From Carex sylvatica (Eukaryota > Streptophyta > Magnoliopsida > Poales > Cyperaceae), in contig CAXKVR010000159.1 in assembly GCA_964058845.1 (NCBI GenBank), forward strand, positions 105,670 through 169,669: a stretch of 64,000 bases of DNA. Reading direction: 5' to 3'. Both the position numbers and the translations under genes were made by a program. Below are positions 1-11,163 of the stretch, one piece after another (the first letter of the stretch is position 1; each line of letters begins with the position of its first letter). Below the pieces are notes generated by a model. The model worked only from the letters and a program-made list of their open reading frames with translations. It searched no databases and was not told the DNA's origin.

Positions 1-467
1 GATTTGATGGTTGTTGTAGTTGGACAGTAAATTTGATTATGCGACAATTGTGGAAATAATGTAAAGTCAGAGGGCCTCTAATTAAGTTAGCTAAATTGTA
101 TGACAAAACAAGAAGAAATTATGATTTCATATAAGCGGAGTATGAAAACTTGTCTTGCTATTGCTAAACTCTCTCTTTTTATTTACCAACTTATGATCGA
201 TCCGATGCTCTTCAGATGCTAGGATTAAATTCAGTTTGGTTTGAACCGCTTGATGTGCTTTAAGATTTGTGCCAATCAAGCTGGAAACATATCACCTAAG
301 GTAATCTAATATTTATGTTTAGATCCGGATCGTCAGAACAGAATCTGCACAATTATTAAAGGGATCGGATTTTGATCGTACAGTCATGATCTAAAGTGGA
401 ATTATTATGTTACCCCAGAGGATATGATCTAAAGTGGAATTAGTTGTATCAAGAGGTGAGGTTTAAT

Positions 468-502
468 TGGGCCTGCTGGCGATTATTTTGGGCCTAAGCC
501 CA
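468..502 (+). promoter_or_regulatory. Site II (TGGGCY) cluster upstream of the small gene
   Basis: TGGGCC occurs at 468-473 and 489-494, and its inverted form AGCCCA at 497-502, about 85-120 bases before the ATG at 587. Clustered site II elements are known plant promoter motifs bound by TCP factors, often in housekeeping and organelle-related genes. A CT microsatellite at 555-574 fits a plant 5' UTR. The same arrangement recurs at 57271-57305. Confidence 0.5.
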
Positions 503-586
503 ATAAAACAAAATTATTCTTTTCCAAGCTGAGAACTTGGATTATGCTTGTCGCTTCTCTCTCTCTCTCTCTCGCATTTTGTGAGC

Positions 587-3536
587 ATGGGGAAGGAGGA
601 GTTGATGTCGTCAGCGCCATGGCGTGGAGTCGACGACGACGAATCCGACATATTCGAGGATGCAAAGATGAAGATCACCAGGCAACCCGGATCCGACCCC
701 ACCTTGCACGTGCCCGCTAAGAAATCCGCAAAGAAATCGGGTTCGGGTTTTCGACCCTGAACTTCGCTACAGTTTCCAGCGCAATATGCAGGTATATCCA
801 TCCACTACAATTTATTACCGTTTTGACCTCCTGAAACTTGTAATTTGTGTAAATATCCCCTTAATATTTGGAGGTAAATGGAGGGAATTGGGAGAGCATG
901 GCCCTGCTATTTTCATATTCAGTACCAGTACAATGCCATTACTCATTTACTGGCATTTATTTGTGGGAGAATTTCATATATCCCCCTCAAAAATCTTGAA
1001 ATTATCGCATTTCTCCCTCTAAAATTCTTAATTCAATTCTTGCATGAACACTTTCACACATACATTGTTAAAAAGCTAATTTTGTTTTGGACTACAATTT
1101 TACAAATTGTTGTTTTTTACAAACTGGTATCTGACATATTAGGATTTAGTCATTTTTTCTTTAATTTGTTATAGTCTGAAAAAAAACTATAAGTGGATTT
1201 TGTTTTTTTTTCAAATAATAGACCTGCTTAAATATTTCTGGCAACATCTTGGTGTGATTATTTCCAGGTATATAGATATTAATGTAACAAATTGTACCTC
1301 TTAGAGCCTGATGAAATGTACCAAACACTAAAATGGATTTTTGTCTCCCTCATTAAGGATAAGCAAGTACCAAACACTAAAATATAACAGTAATCTTGAA
1401 TTAAGCGATATGAACTAGAAAGAAAAGATGAGCAAGCTATGAAGATGGAATTCTTTAATTTGAGCATATTTGAGCATTAATTTCATGTATGGGATTGCAC
1501 ATAAGAAATTATTGGTACCAGCAGTGCAGTGTGAGAAAACTAAATGCAATAGAGACAATTCCACTGTGTAGTGTCCTTTCATCAAACTTATAGTCTGATT
1601 CGTATACTCCTTTTCAAAATCAATACCAGCGGTGCAGTGTCCTTTCTTATGTTCTGACATAGTTTCAAGGATGAGTGGCTTTTTTTTATAGATATCGGGC
1701 TTGGATCTCGCAATGTTTTCTAAAAGTTCCACTCTTTATGCATTGTCCTTGTTTAAACATTGTTCTTAATTTGTTGCACTTTATAGCACCGGTACTGATT
1801 AGTATTAGTGCAATTCGTGCTTTCTGGTTCACAATCTGTGAAGGATCAAATTGTGAAATCTAAAATATAGTAAGTTACTTTCTGTACGTTTATGTGATCT
1901 GATGTTGTCCAGAGGAACTGCACTGGAAATCTTTAATTAAAAAACTGCTAAGAAAAAAAATAGGCATGGACTTGGCTTGGGCTGAGAAAGGAAATATGTT
2001 ATCAATAACAAGAGATACTGATAAACAAGCTTTAAAAAATTGAAAATAGAAGCAAGAATCACAGCAATTGAGATCGTAAAAAGAAAAATTAAGAAGATAT
2101 ATGGATATCCGCTCTACTACCAAGAAAAACATAGTTGACCTTGAAAAACCAAGCAAAAAAACCAACGAGGACATGGAAGTTAGAAATGCGGACGGGTGGG
2201 AGGGAGGGAGACAGAGACAGAGAGTCTAGTTCGTTCAATAGAAGGAAGGAGATTGAGGGAGGTATCCTTAGTTGACGGCAAAATTTTAATCTAACTGAAG
2301 GCAATGGCACGAAACATAACATTCAACAATGGCACAAAAATAAAGGGGAAAGGGTAAAATGGGTAATTTATTTATTTAAAATAAGTTTTATTAGAAAAAT
2401 CAGTAAATTGGGTAAATTTGTGAGTTCTTGAACTTAAGAAGGGTAAATATGATATAATGAATTTTAGAGGGGGAAATACATAATTTCAAGGTTTTTAGGG
2501 GGATACATGAAATTCCCTCTTTATTTATTATTGATTTTTTTTGTTTAATTTATGGTTTGTTGTGGCCTTTTATTTGGTTACTGGTACACTAACTGGTGAT
2601 GTTTTTTGGAAAGCAGTTCTGGGACGGGTTTTTGCTGTGGATACGCTGGTGAAGCCCCTGGCACCTGTCATGGCATATAATGTTTCCCGCAACATCAACT
2701 TGTTCTTGCGCATTGGTATCTCTTTGTAATTCTAAGATTGGTTTCAATTGGTTTGTAAATTTACCGACCTGAAAATGAATTGACAGCAGATTTGGTTTGG
2801 TTTATCGACAACAGATTAATTGGACAATTCTTGCAATTATCTAAAATGATTTGTAATTTTGAAATCCAGTAATTGAAATATAATCTATACTTTTTGCACA
2901 CCATGCACATGAAAAATGATGAAATCTGATGCAAGTATCACCATTTGTCAAATGACTTGACAACATTTGATTTAATGCCAAATAACATTCAAATTCATGA
3001 AGATTGAATTGAAAAAGAGTTGCCAACATTTGATTTAATGCACAAACCAGTCTAGAAGGCTAACAACATGTCTCTAAATTTTTTCAATATAGAAAAATCT
3101 TTTTGAGTTGAATTGAAAAGGAGTAGCAAATTTAAGCTATTGTTAGTGGATATCAACCCTTCACATTTTCGTGAAAATTATACAAATTTGAGTAATCAGG
3201 CTGTTAGGTAATTGTTGCAGATCAACGATCTCTAAATTTGAGGAATTCTTTACTGGAAAGTGTGTCGAGTATTTGATAATAGATTAGTATGCTTAAATGT
3301 TATTGGTATTGTTATTATACTTCACATTGTTGAGAGATACATGTGAATACATACTTGAATTTGTATACTTTATGTAAGGGAGGAATTATCTCTTCCAACT
3401 TATAACAAATGTATTGTGTGGCATTTTTTTAATTAAGCTGTTGTGAAATTTACATTTCTCAGGTGAGGAGGGAATTGCAAATGCGCAGAAATCACTGGGG
3501 TTCGGTCAAGAAGATCGGGATCGTGGGGTCGGTTAG
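587..3536 (+). pseudogene. Small three-exon plant gene, frameshifted (copy A)
   Basis: Three exon-like blocks on the plus strand have fitting splice sites: 587-791 (donor CAG|GTATAT), 2617-2715 (after GCAG) and 3463-3536 (after TCTCAG, ending in TAG). Exon 1 begins MGKEELMSSAPWRG and is followed, in another frame, by DPELRYSFQRNMQ. Exon 2 encodes RVFAVDTLVKPLAPVMAYNV and exon 3 GIANAQKSLGFGQEDRDRGV. I recognise the set as a conserved small plant protein of unknown function, from memory only. It is broken: exon 1 needs one extra base to reach DPELRYS, exon 2 has TTCTGG where the 30505 copy has TTCCTGG, and exon 2 lacks the IFTQF end seen there. An upstream in-frame ATG lies at 548. The intended function is unknown. 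Confidence 0.6.
792..2616 (+). other. Long first intron of the small gene, no gene seen
   Basis: An AT-rich stretch of 1.8 kb between the exon-1 donor and exon-2 acceptor. Short open frames on both strands are poorly conserved and look accidental. It has close copies at 57595-59418 and, from about 1060 on, at 28849-30504. A GGGAGG/GAGACAGA-rich patch lies near 2195-2225. Confidence 0.6.
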
Positions 3537-4426
3537 GGCATTTAAAACCATCTGTGCCTTTTAGCATGTTGTTCTATTTATGGTTTATATTTTTTTCCTT
3601 CAAATCATGGATAATTGATAGCTTTTATGGATTTGTTTTAGTGTAAAATAGTTTGTTGATTATTAATGTTGTATTTTTATAGTTATGCAAGTACCTTAAT
3701 TTGAGACGCTTATAATTTGGCCTTATAGAAATAAACACTGCATGGCATTCCATCAAGATTCAGACAGAAATTTTCCTTTTTTTCAAATTCTCATTGAGTG
3801 GTGCCAAAAAAAGAAAGAAGTCAAATAAAGTAGCCGAACTATTTATTCCTCAACTATTTCTCAGATTGGATTTCTCAGATTGGGTTGCAGATGTTCGAAC
3901 CATGTCAAGATTTGTGCAGATCAAGTGCGCACAAATCTTGATGCAAATCGAAATGCTTCCCAATTTGTTCCGATAGCCATCAGAACGCTCCAAAGAAAAA
4001 CAAACTTTGTGAAAGTTTCAAGGATTATCCCGAAATCCGTCTAACTTGTTTTTTGAATAGAAATGCATTTGATTTTTTTGCAAATTTTGTTACGCTAACC
4101 AGTAAATCATGACACTGTTCTAGAATCAAAAGAAAAAATTTAAATGAGTAAATATACCATTTGATTTAAATGGAAACACAAAATCCATTGGTTTACTCAA
4201 TGTAACTACAATATACATCATAATTAACACATGCATAAAACAAACACACATTGAAACATGAACATAAAAAACAAGGGACTAAAATACACAAAAAAAAAAG
4301 AAATAAGAAAAAAGAAGTCAAATTGAACAAAAGGAAAAATAAAAAAACAAGGGATTCACATACACAAAAAAAATTAAAAAAATTAAATGTCAAACTGAAT
4401 AAAAGAAAGAGACTGAAAGCAGCATT
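3537..4426. other. Region between the convergent small gene and NLR-1
   Basis: Convergent intergenic or 3' UTR sequence of about 0.9 kb. From about 3900 to 4426 it is shared with the sequence just downstream of NLR-2 (about 14690-15196) and NLR-4, so this part moves with the NLR unit and may contain its 3' UTR. A-rich direct repeats of a CACATACACAAAAAAA type occur at 4280-4375. No coding region is supported. Confidence 0.5.
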
Positions 4427-6809
4427 TCAATCTATAACTTTATCAGTAACATGGTTTAGATTAGGATGGTTGCATAGACCAAGATGGTTGCTCATGAGTT
4501 TTTGGCATTGAACAACACGCAATGTGGTAAGTTGTGACATAGCTGTCGGTTTCACCTCCCAATTCTCTAAGTTCTTCAATTTCTCCAATTTTAAGAATTG
4601 CAACTGTGGAAACCCATTTGCAGAGCAAACCATTTGGTTACCTATGTATGCTTCATCTTGTAAACTCAGAAGTTTCAGTACTTGTAGCCTCTCTAGCGTC
4701 GGCATGGGGTCTTCCTTCAAACCAGATTTGGTTAGGGTGAGCTTTGTAAGATTTGGTGGAAATTTAACATTATCTATGGGAAATTTCCGACAAATCCATT
4801 CTCCCTCTAGTTTAATGGATTTGACCGTCTTGAGATTTGGAAATGCCCTTATGTCAAGAGCCTCTGACGGTATAATGTTGCTCATAATTGCCATCGAGAT
4901 CAGATTATCCATGTGACTCAATAGGTTAGAAATAAATTTCCATTCTAGATTGTCCCAATTTGAAAGTGCTAATTTTCTAAGGTGGATCAGGAAGTGGGGA
5001 AACTCTTTTAACCACGACTCATGAGCTGCAACTGTTTTCAGGGTATATAGGTTGTCTATATGTGTTTCAGAGGGTGGGCCTTTAATTTGGGGGCTTTGTT
5101 TCACATAAACATGGCGAAGTGTTTTGATATTCCATAGAGATTCAGGCAGGGTATCTATGTTTGTATCTCTAACATCCAACGTTTGAAGATTTTTCATGTC
5201 TCCTATATTTTCAGGAAGCTTAGATATGTTACTACACCTGAAGCTCAGATACCGTAGGTAAATCATATCCGGTAATGTTGTTACTGGGATTGTAGACTTT
5301 CTCAGTGCCAACACTTTTAGGAGCATGGCACTTCCAAGAATAATTCTATCACAATTAAAAGCTAAAAAAGAACGTATATGATTCACCTCCGTGTATTGGT
5401 TCTCATTGTCTTGATAGATTGCTAAACGGAACCGGGATTCAATTTCTTTCTGATTTGGATTGACAACCAAAAACCCTTCCATGGATGATTGTTGGATGGC
5501 AAATTCATGAATAGAACGAGGCAAACGACAACTTTTTATTGTGCCAGAGATTGATCTCTTGGAAACAAAAACCAACGACCTGCACGCAACAAGGAAAATA
5601 ATTAAACATCAAATAGATTTTCATAAAAGAACAAAATTTCTCAATTTACATAAAAAAGAAAAAAATAATGCTTTTATTATCAAGTAGACCAAAGATAATT
5701 ATATACTCTTATTGTACTAAAACAGAGAAATTTAATTTTTATTGATGACCTATTTTTAGGAAACCGCAACCTAATGTTTGAAATAGCAACCATCCTATTA
5801 CTAATTTTAATTATAAGACTGAATTTTAATTTCTGAAATATTGAGAATACCTTTGAACAAGTTCGTCGAGGTACTTATTTGCAGTTGACTCTAGAGACGT
5901 CTCTTTATCCTCTTCTTCTACAAATTCTTCAGCAATCCACATCTGAGTTAGAGAGGTTGCTGGAATCTCGAAACCAATAGGGTAACATGCAAAATAAAGA
6001 AAACACGACTGAAGATAGTAAGGTAAATCATTATAGCAGTAGGTAAAAATTTTCCCCATATGATTGGTTGTAATCATCTCATTAGGCCCTGTGATCTTGT
6101 CCAGATCATTTTTCACCATGTTCCAAATGTTGTTGGCCTTTGGTTTGAGCGAAAGGAGCCCCCCTATAAGGAGAATAGCCAAAGGTTGTTTTTGACATGC
6201 ATCAGAAATATAATATCTGAGACTTCCCAGTTCCATTCGTAACTTGTAATAGAACATGCGCCTTTCTTGGTCATTCTGCATGTTAAAAAGATCTGGAAAA
6301 GCTTTCTTATAGAAGAGTGCTGAACTCTCCTCGATATTCAGTGTTATGCCATTTGAAATATCCGCTTCCTCAAGAAGCATGTTTTCAATGCGTTTAACTT
6401 TATTATTCTGTAATAATGTATCCTTCTCGTTGAGCCAGTTTTCAATCATTTCTAAATCTTCTCTGCTGTCAACTTCGAGCATCCTGATCGTGTAATCCAG
6501 CATGTCCCTGACTTTTTCCATTAAATCTTTGAGTAAATTTTCGATTTTCTCCCTATATTCTTTCGCCAAATCATTCTGGGAGCTAGAGGACTCCTTTCTA
6601 GCTTGTCCAACAAACTCACCTATTAGCTTTCCAACTTTTGGGGTTGTTTCTCGCACAATCATAATTATATCCTGCTGTTTGTCCACAGTGAGTTCCTTGA
6701 ACCATCTGCTCTTCATGAATTCCCGAAGTCCCCGTAGATTGTTGGATGGCAAATCAAATAGATTTCCCGTGTCTGATACCATACCAGACATGTAAAGTAC
6801 GGCATCCAT
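4427..6809 (-). CDS. NLR-1: NB-less NLR-like protein, two exons (complement join 4427..5579, 5851..6809)
   Basis: Predicted 703-residue immune-receptor-like protein. The frame opens at 6839 only with TTG, and TAA lies two codons before it, so the first real Met is the ATG at 6809 (MDAVLYMSGM). Residues 1 to about 135 form a helical, charged N-terminal domain I do not recognise (SSNNLRGLREFMKSR-like core, SSSSQND linker). About 145-320 is ARC-like: CQKQPLAILLIGGLLS at 205-220 stands where GLPL is, and CFLYFACYPIGFEIP near 269-283 is RNBS-D-like. No P-loop or kinase-2 motif is present. The exons join as CAAAG|GTATTC to GCAG|GTCGTT, phase 2. Exon 2 has IHEF in place of MHD, then LRRs such as LPENIGDMKNLQTLDV. 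Exon 2 is nearly identical to NLR-4, exon 1 is not. Whether it acts as receptor, regulator or decoy is not shown by sequence. Confidence 0.85.
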
Positions 6810-6918
6810 CTCTCTTTCTACTTTCTCAAAATCAACCAAAAATTATTTCCTCCCTCTCTCTTGCTATCCTTGTTTGGTTAATTAAAACAGTTTGATCGTG
6901 CGGAATACACTCTCAAAT

Positions 6919-6933
6919 CTAATTCAACTGCAT
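6919..6933 (-). promoter_or_regulatory. Four-codon upstream ORF of NLR-1
   Basis: In the leader exon that continues into the coding exon (acceptor CCATTGCAG|ATTTG, exon start near 6955) there is ATG-CAG-TTG-AAT-TAG, 110 bases before the main ATG. The identical ORF occurs before NLR-2 and NLR-3. Short uORFs commonly lower translation of plant mRNAs; a role here is inferred. Confidence 0.5.
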
Positions 6934-6955
6934 GCTCGACCCAGCAATTGCAAAT

Positions 6956-8052
6956 CTGCAATGGAAAATAAAACATTAAATTAAGAGTACTATAAATACA
7001 GCGTACGAATTACTGTTCCTTAATTTTCATGCTAACTTTGTAATAGTACGTAAATTAATTTTTCATACTAATTACTAAGGTTAAGGACAATTTAAAATTA
7101 TTACCTTTATTACCATACTTTAATTAGGGATTTTACAATTAGAGTCCTGATCAATTCAAACGATTCATAAAATGATTGAACTTGAGAAACAAAATGATAT
7201 GCATCATTCAATATATGAACAAAAACATAGAATACGATATGCATCATTCATTTCTGAATATTCTTCTCTGTTGATGAAATGAGATATCTCCACAAAAACC
7301 GTATTTAATTTCCATGTTATAAGTTTCTGATAAACTGCAAATACAACCATATATAGTCAAATTTCGTGCACACTAGTTTCTCATTAAATGTATCAAATTA
7401 AATACAGAGATTATATAATACTTACAAATATAATTACTAGAGAAATTTTCGGAAGAGTTTATCAATTTTTATTCAAACAAAAGCTACGTACAGGAATGAT
7501 TTTGAAACAATTTAATGGCTATAAGATTTTTCGTATAATTGTGGACACATTTAAAATTATGACATCTTCAAAACTAACACTTGTGCTCCAAATAATATCT
7601 AAATCATGTAAAATTATTATTAGACAATTTTAAAAGTAAATATCAATTTGTACTCCAAAATTAGTTTCAGTATAGCATTTTGACTGCATAATAGATATTT
7701 TCTAGTTGTGGAGTCATTCAAGTGATTAAACAACCAAAAAGGTCGATTGATAATTTTTCAGATTAATACCCAATAATTGTCATTCATAAATAAGCTCATG
7801 TACTTCATTGAAAACAGTTATTCAAAGAGGATAAATAGACGTCTCTTGAGATGACTGCAAAGAGTGGACCACGAAGCTATGGAAAAATTAATACTACATA
7901 TCAAGATTAACAAAAAAATATGTATATAGTATACACATATACATATCCATATAATAAATTAAGCATCTACACTAGTTATGCGATATAAATTGATCATTGA
8001 CATTATATTTCAGAATATAGTTTTGTGAACTAAAAAAAGATGAGAGGAATAC
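6956..8052. other. Leader-intron-like spacer upstream of NLR-1
   Basis: AT-rich 1.1 kb between the 5'-UTR part of NLR-1 exon 1 and the nearest leader-exon module. Related sequence follows NLR-2 (17640-18830) and NLR-3 (44405-45050). Open frames here are short and not conserved in frame. I see no gene. Confidence 0.5.
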
Positions 8053-8275
8053 CTCGACAGCTGTTGAAAGGCACAGAATGCAGATATGTGAGCAAAAATT
8101 TTATCCTGGATTCAAATTGTTAAAGGCAATTGAATTAATGAACAACAACAAGATAACATATATATTATTTGTCATGTAATTATTAAATAAAAAATAGTAA
8201 TATACCTCTGTGCAGATAAAAACAGGCAAGTAGAGACTCAAGTAACCAACTGGAAATCAGGACCTTCGTACGAAA
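8053..8275 (-). other. Putative NLR leader exons A and B, module 1
   Basis: On the minus strand exon A would be 8206-8275 (after CCTTTGCCAG, donor AGAG|GTATATT) and exon B 8053-8105 (after GAATCCAG, donor CGAG|GTATTCC), with a 100-base intron between. Both pairs of splice sites recur in several modules. They contain no long ORF and probably form 5' UTR of the NLR transcript. Confidence 0.4.
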
Positions 8276-8490
8276 CTGGCAAAGGAGAGAAAATTTAGCA
8301 TTAAATTCATTTTTTTTAGCAAAATCAGAAAATCCATCAACCCTAAAATCGGAATTGAGCCTAACATCATGACCTACAAAACCTTATAGATGGACTCTGC
8401 AAGAAAGGTGAAATTCACAAGACAATACATTTTTAGAAAGTAATGATTTTGAAGGGCCATGAGCCTAATTATGGATATGAGTCTATTTCA
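8211..8490 (+). pseudogene. PPR gene relic, module 1
   Basis: On the plus strand, the block around 8341-8440 translates as a PPR helix pair (IGIEPNIMTYKTL, then a one-base loss at the point where other modules read FIDGLCKKGE). The pattern PNxxTYxxFIDGLCKKG is typical of P-class PPR proteins, RNA-binding proteins of organelles. Only about 1.5 repeats are left and the frame is broken. It overlaps leader exon A on the opposite strand. Confidence 0.5.
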
Positions 8491-10411
8491 ATAGAGGATT
8501 ATATATAGGTAATAGCTAGAAAACAATTATTCTCTTGTCCTTGTAACTTCTTGGTAGAAAATGCATATTCTTTGTGCGCCTTCCAGTAGTTGCATGGTCA
8601 TCAATCAATATTGCTTTCATATTTTTTTGTCTACTTCGATTGATGGTTTGATGTATATATCTTTCAAGCTAAACAATTACAATAATTAATGGAAAAGCTC
8701 TTCTCAACTGGAGTTCAGTTCTTGTTTCTATCGATCGGTGCTTATCAGTACGTTTTCTTTTTATATTATGGTTACAAAATATGTCACATTGAGTATATAT
8801 ATATGTACATATATTATTTTACAAAATACTATTTATTTGTTTTCTATTGTGAATAGGAAAAATCATACAAAAAGAAAAGATTCTTAAATATCCAAATATA
8901 CATTAGTCTTGCGGTTAAGAATCCCAGCAAATTAAGATAGACACTAAATCTATATTATTATTTTTTAATAAATTATAATTTGTATAATTTAGTTAGAACT
9001 TCAGAGGTTACTGCTTAGCACTAAGACACTCGAGCTTGTTACAACTTAATTTCTCCCCTATTAATTAAGAAACCAATTACATCTATTACATTTATGAAAA
9101 AGGCTTATCAAAATAATTTCGTCTAAGTTTTCTTTAATACATTTTTATATATATAGCTGAGTTAGTTATGTACGTACGTAGATCTTTTACATATTGCTCC
9201 AAACTCTTATTATTAATAAGTTTAATCTATTTTTAATAAACTAGACACCTAAATCAAAAATTTCAAGTATAAAATGTAATGTCAAATATCAAATATGTCA
9301 ATTAAATTAAAGATAATCTAATCATAAACTAAAGAACAATATTTTCTTGTTTTTCCAAAAAGTATCATTTTTACAAACGAACCGTTGGAACAACTTGTTC
9401 TATGTAGTATACTTTACTCAAATTCAATTTCCCATATTAATTTTTGGACGCAACACATGGTATAATAATGCATGATTGGTTATCCACACACCAATTCACC
9501 GTATAGACAAATATCCATGTCATGCATGTTACTCATAAACAACCATCTAGTAAAATTGTCACGTGGTAAACATTATTATCGCATTAAATGTACCTAATTA
9601 AATAATAAGATTAACTGAGAAATATTAACAAAATTGGTAGTTATGCATCATATTTTATCTAATACTTACATAAATAATGATTATAGAAATTGCAGAAGTA
9701 TGTATCACTTTTTTTTTTTGCAAACAAAAGTTCTGGGAAAGGATTTAAAACAAATTACATGCCTATTTGATTTTTCGTTTAATTCTAGAAACATTTAAAA
9801 TGTTGAAATCGTCAAAACTGACACTTTATCTTAAAAAAAAAAAAATTTAACATGTACAAATTATTATTATTAATGCAATTTTCAAAGGTCGATTGATAGT
9901 TTTTTTGGATGATTATTATGTAATTGTCATTTTCAAATAATCTCCTCTACATCATTCTAAGCAGCAATACCGTACTAATCTTCAGATAAAACTAAAACAT
10001 GGTTCGCTTTGCTTGGGCCTAAGCTTGTAATATATGATACCGTACTAATATTGGTAGGGTTTAAAAGGAATAAAGTGGCAGAATGCCTTGCTTTGTTTGG
10101 GCGGTGATAATTGAGATAATGTGTAAAAAGAAATCATAGTGCATACTATACAAAAAAAGTAAAGGAAATACAAGCAGTTGATCAGCAAAAATAAAATATG
10201 GTTCATATAATACCATTTTTTTTTTGTAATATATCAGCTTCAAGTAAAATTTACGATAAAATTTGAGATATTGGAGTCTAACTACAAAGCTATTGAAAAA
10301 ATAATACTATATATTAGGATTGACAAATTAATTGTAATTATATAAATTGATCAGCTTGCACATCAGATTAGAATATAATTTTGTGAAATAAAAAAAAGAG
10401 GAGAGGGATAC
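8491..10411. other. AT-rich spacer, no gene seen
   Basis: 1.9 kb of low-GC sequence with close relatives at about 19300-21120 and 45050-46650 (for example the shared block around 9376, 20104 and 45630). This shows that the whole upstream spacer was duplicated with the NLR genes. No ORF is conserved across the copies. Confidence 0.55.
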
Positions 10412-10654
10412 CTCGAAACATGTAGAAAGAGTAAGGCACAGAATGCAGATATGTGAATAGAAATCTTTTTCTGGTTTCTATTGTTAAGAACAATTGAATT
10501 AGTAAAACAACAACTAGATAGCATACATATTATTATTCAAGTAGTTATAAAAAACAAAATATATATATACCTCTATGTAGATAAATAAATGCAGGGAGAG
10601 GCTCAAGCACAAACTTAAAATCAGAGGTTTATAGTTAGCGACTTTCTTACTAAA
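10412..10654 (-). other. Putative NLR leader exons A and B, module 2
   Basis: Exon A 10571-10654 (after TTTGCCAG, donor AGAG|GTATATA) and exon B 10412-10470 (after GAAACCAG, donor CGAG|GTATCC) on the minus strand. All four splice sites are canonical. Probably untranslated leader. Confidence 0.4.
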
Positions 10655-10975
10655 CTGGCAAACAAGAGGAAATTTGATATTAGATTCCAACTTTTTTAGA
10701 AAAAACTGTTCAACCATAAACCCTAAAATCATGATTGAGACTAATATTATAACCTACTGCACCTTTATAGATGGGTTGTGCAAGAAAGGTGAAGTTGAGA
10801 AGACACTGGATTTTGAGATGTCATTGGATTTTCTAGAACCCATGATTTCAAGGGACATGAGCCTAAAGGCTACGAGTCTAATGTCGTATCCTATAGCTCT
10901 CTTATACATGGCCTATGCAAGAAAGCTGAAATTTCCTAATCGGCCTGATGAGCCTAGGTTGTCTAGGTCATGATA
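10580..10975 (+). pseudogene. PPR gene relic, module 2
   Basis: The plus-strand frame 10674-10973 contains ITYCTFIDGLCKKGEVEKT, a clear PPR motif, followed by a duplicated LDF segment. A second PPR-like run (ALLYMAYARKLKF, standing for SLIHGLCK) is out of register. Frame slips and the lack of further repeats mark it as a relic. It lies antisense to leader exon A and just downstream of the TATA box at 11152. Confidence 0.55.
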
Positions 10976-11047
10976 AGTTGAGCATGTATATCATATTTCA
11001 GGATATAGTTTTGCGAAACCTAGAGAGAGATGACATTAACTGCTTAC

Positions 11048-11163
11048 CCGGTATAGTTGATCTTTCAGGACAGGAGGTTCGTTCTGATGCAAGAGAAGTG
11101 AGAGGAAGGAGATCGTAACTGAGGGAAGAAGGAGGAAGTGTGTGTGTGCGTGTATATATATAG
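11048..11163 (-). promoter_or_regulatory. TATA promoter and first leader exon, copy 1
   Basis: Minus strand: TATATATATA at about 11152-11163, then GA/CT-rich sequence and a likely first exon ending at 11048 with the donor ACCGG|GTAAGC. The same layout is found at 13292-13399 and 49745-49852, and in altered form at 22170-22273. A CA/GT tract follows the TATA box in this copy only. It points towards NLR-1. Confidence 0.5.

Larger units (their letters stand above)
1..5870. repeat. Segmental duplication, copy A
   Basis: The first base of the window matches base 56804 and the match runs about 5.87 kb with only scattered substitutions and small indels (offset about 56.8 kb). It covers the broken small plus-strand gene, the 3' part of NLR-1 (exon 2 and intron) and the last few dozen bases of exon 1. 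Beyond about 5870 the similarity falls sharply. The left end is cut by the window edge, so the duplication may extend further. Confidence 0.93.

Noticed and set aside
4524..4916. 130-codon plus-strand frame opposite NLR-1 exon 2 (also at 32357, 61323)
   Set aside because: Exact antisense of the LRR coding exon; it is open because of the codon usage of the real gene.
5826..6839. Start of NLR-1 at 6839 (and equivalents at 17526, 44303, 63626)
   Set aside because: These codons are TTG preceded by an in-frame TAA; the first ATG ten codons later is in good context and shared by all copies.
7388..7633. 81-codon plus-strand frame in the NLR-1 spacer
   Set aside because: Very AT-rich, not conserved in frame in the related spacers at 18000 and 44600.
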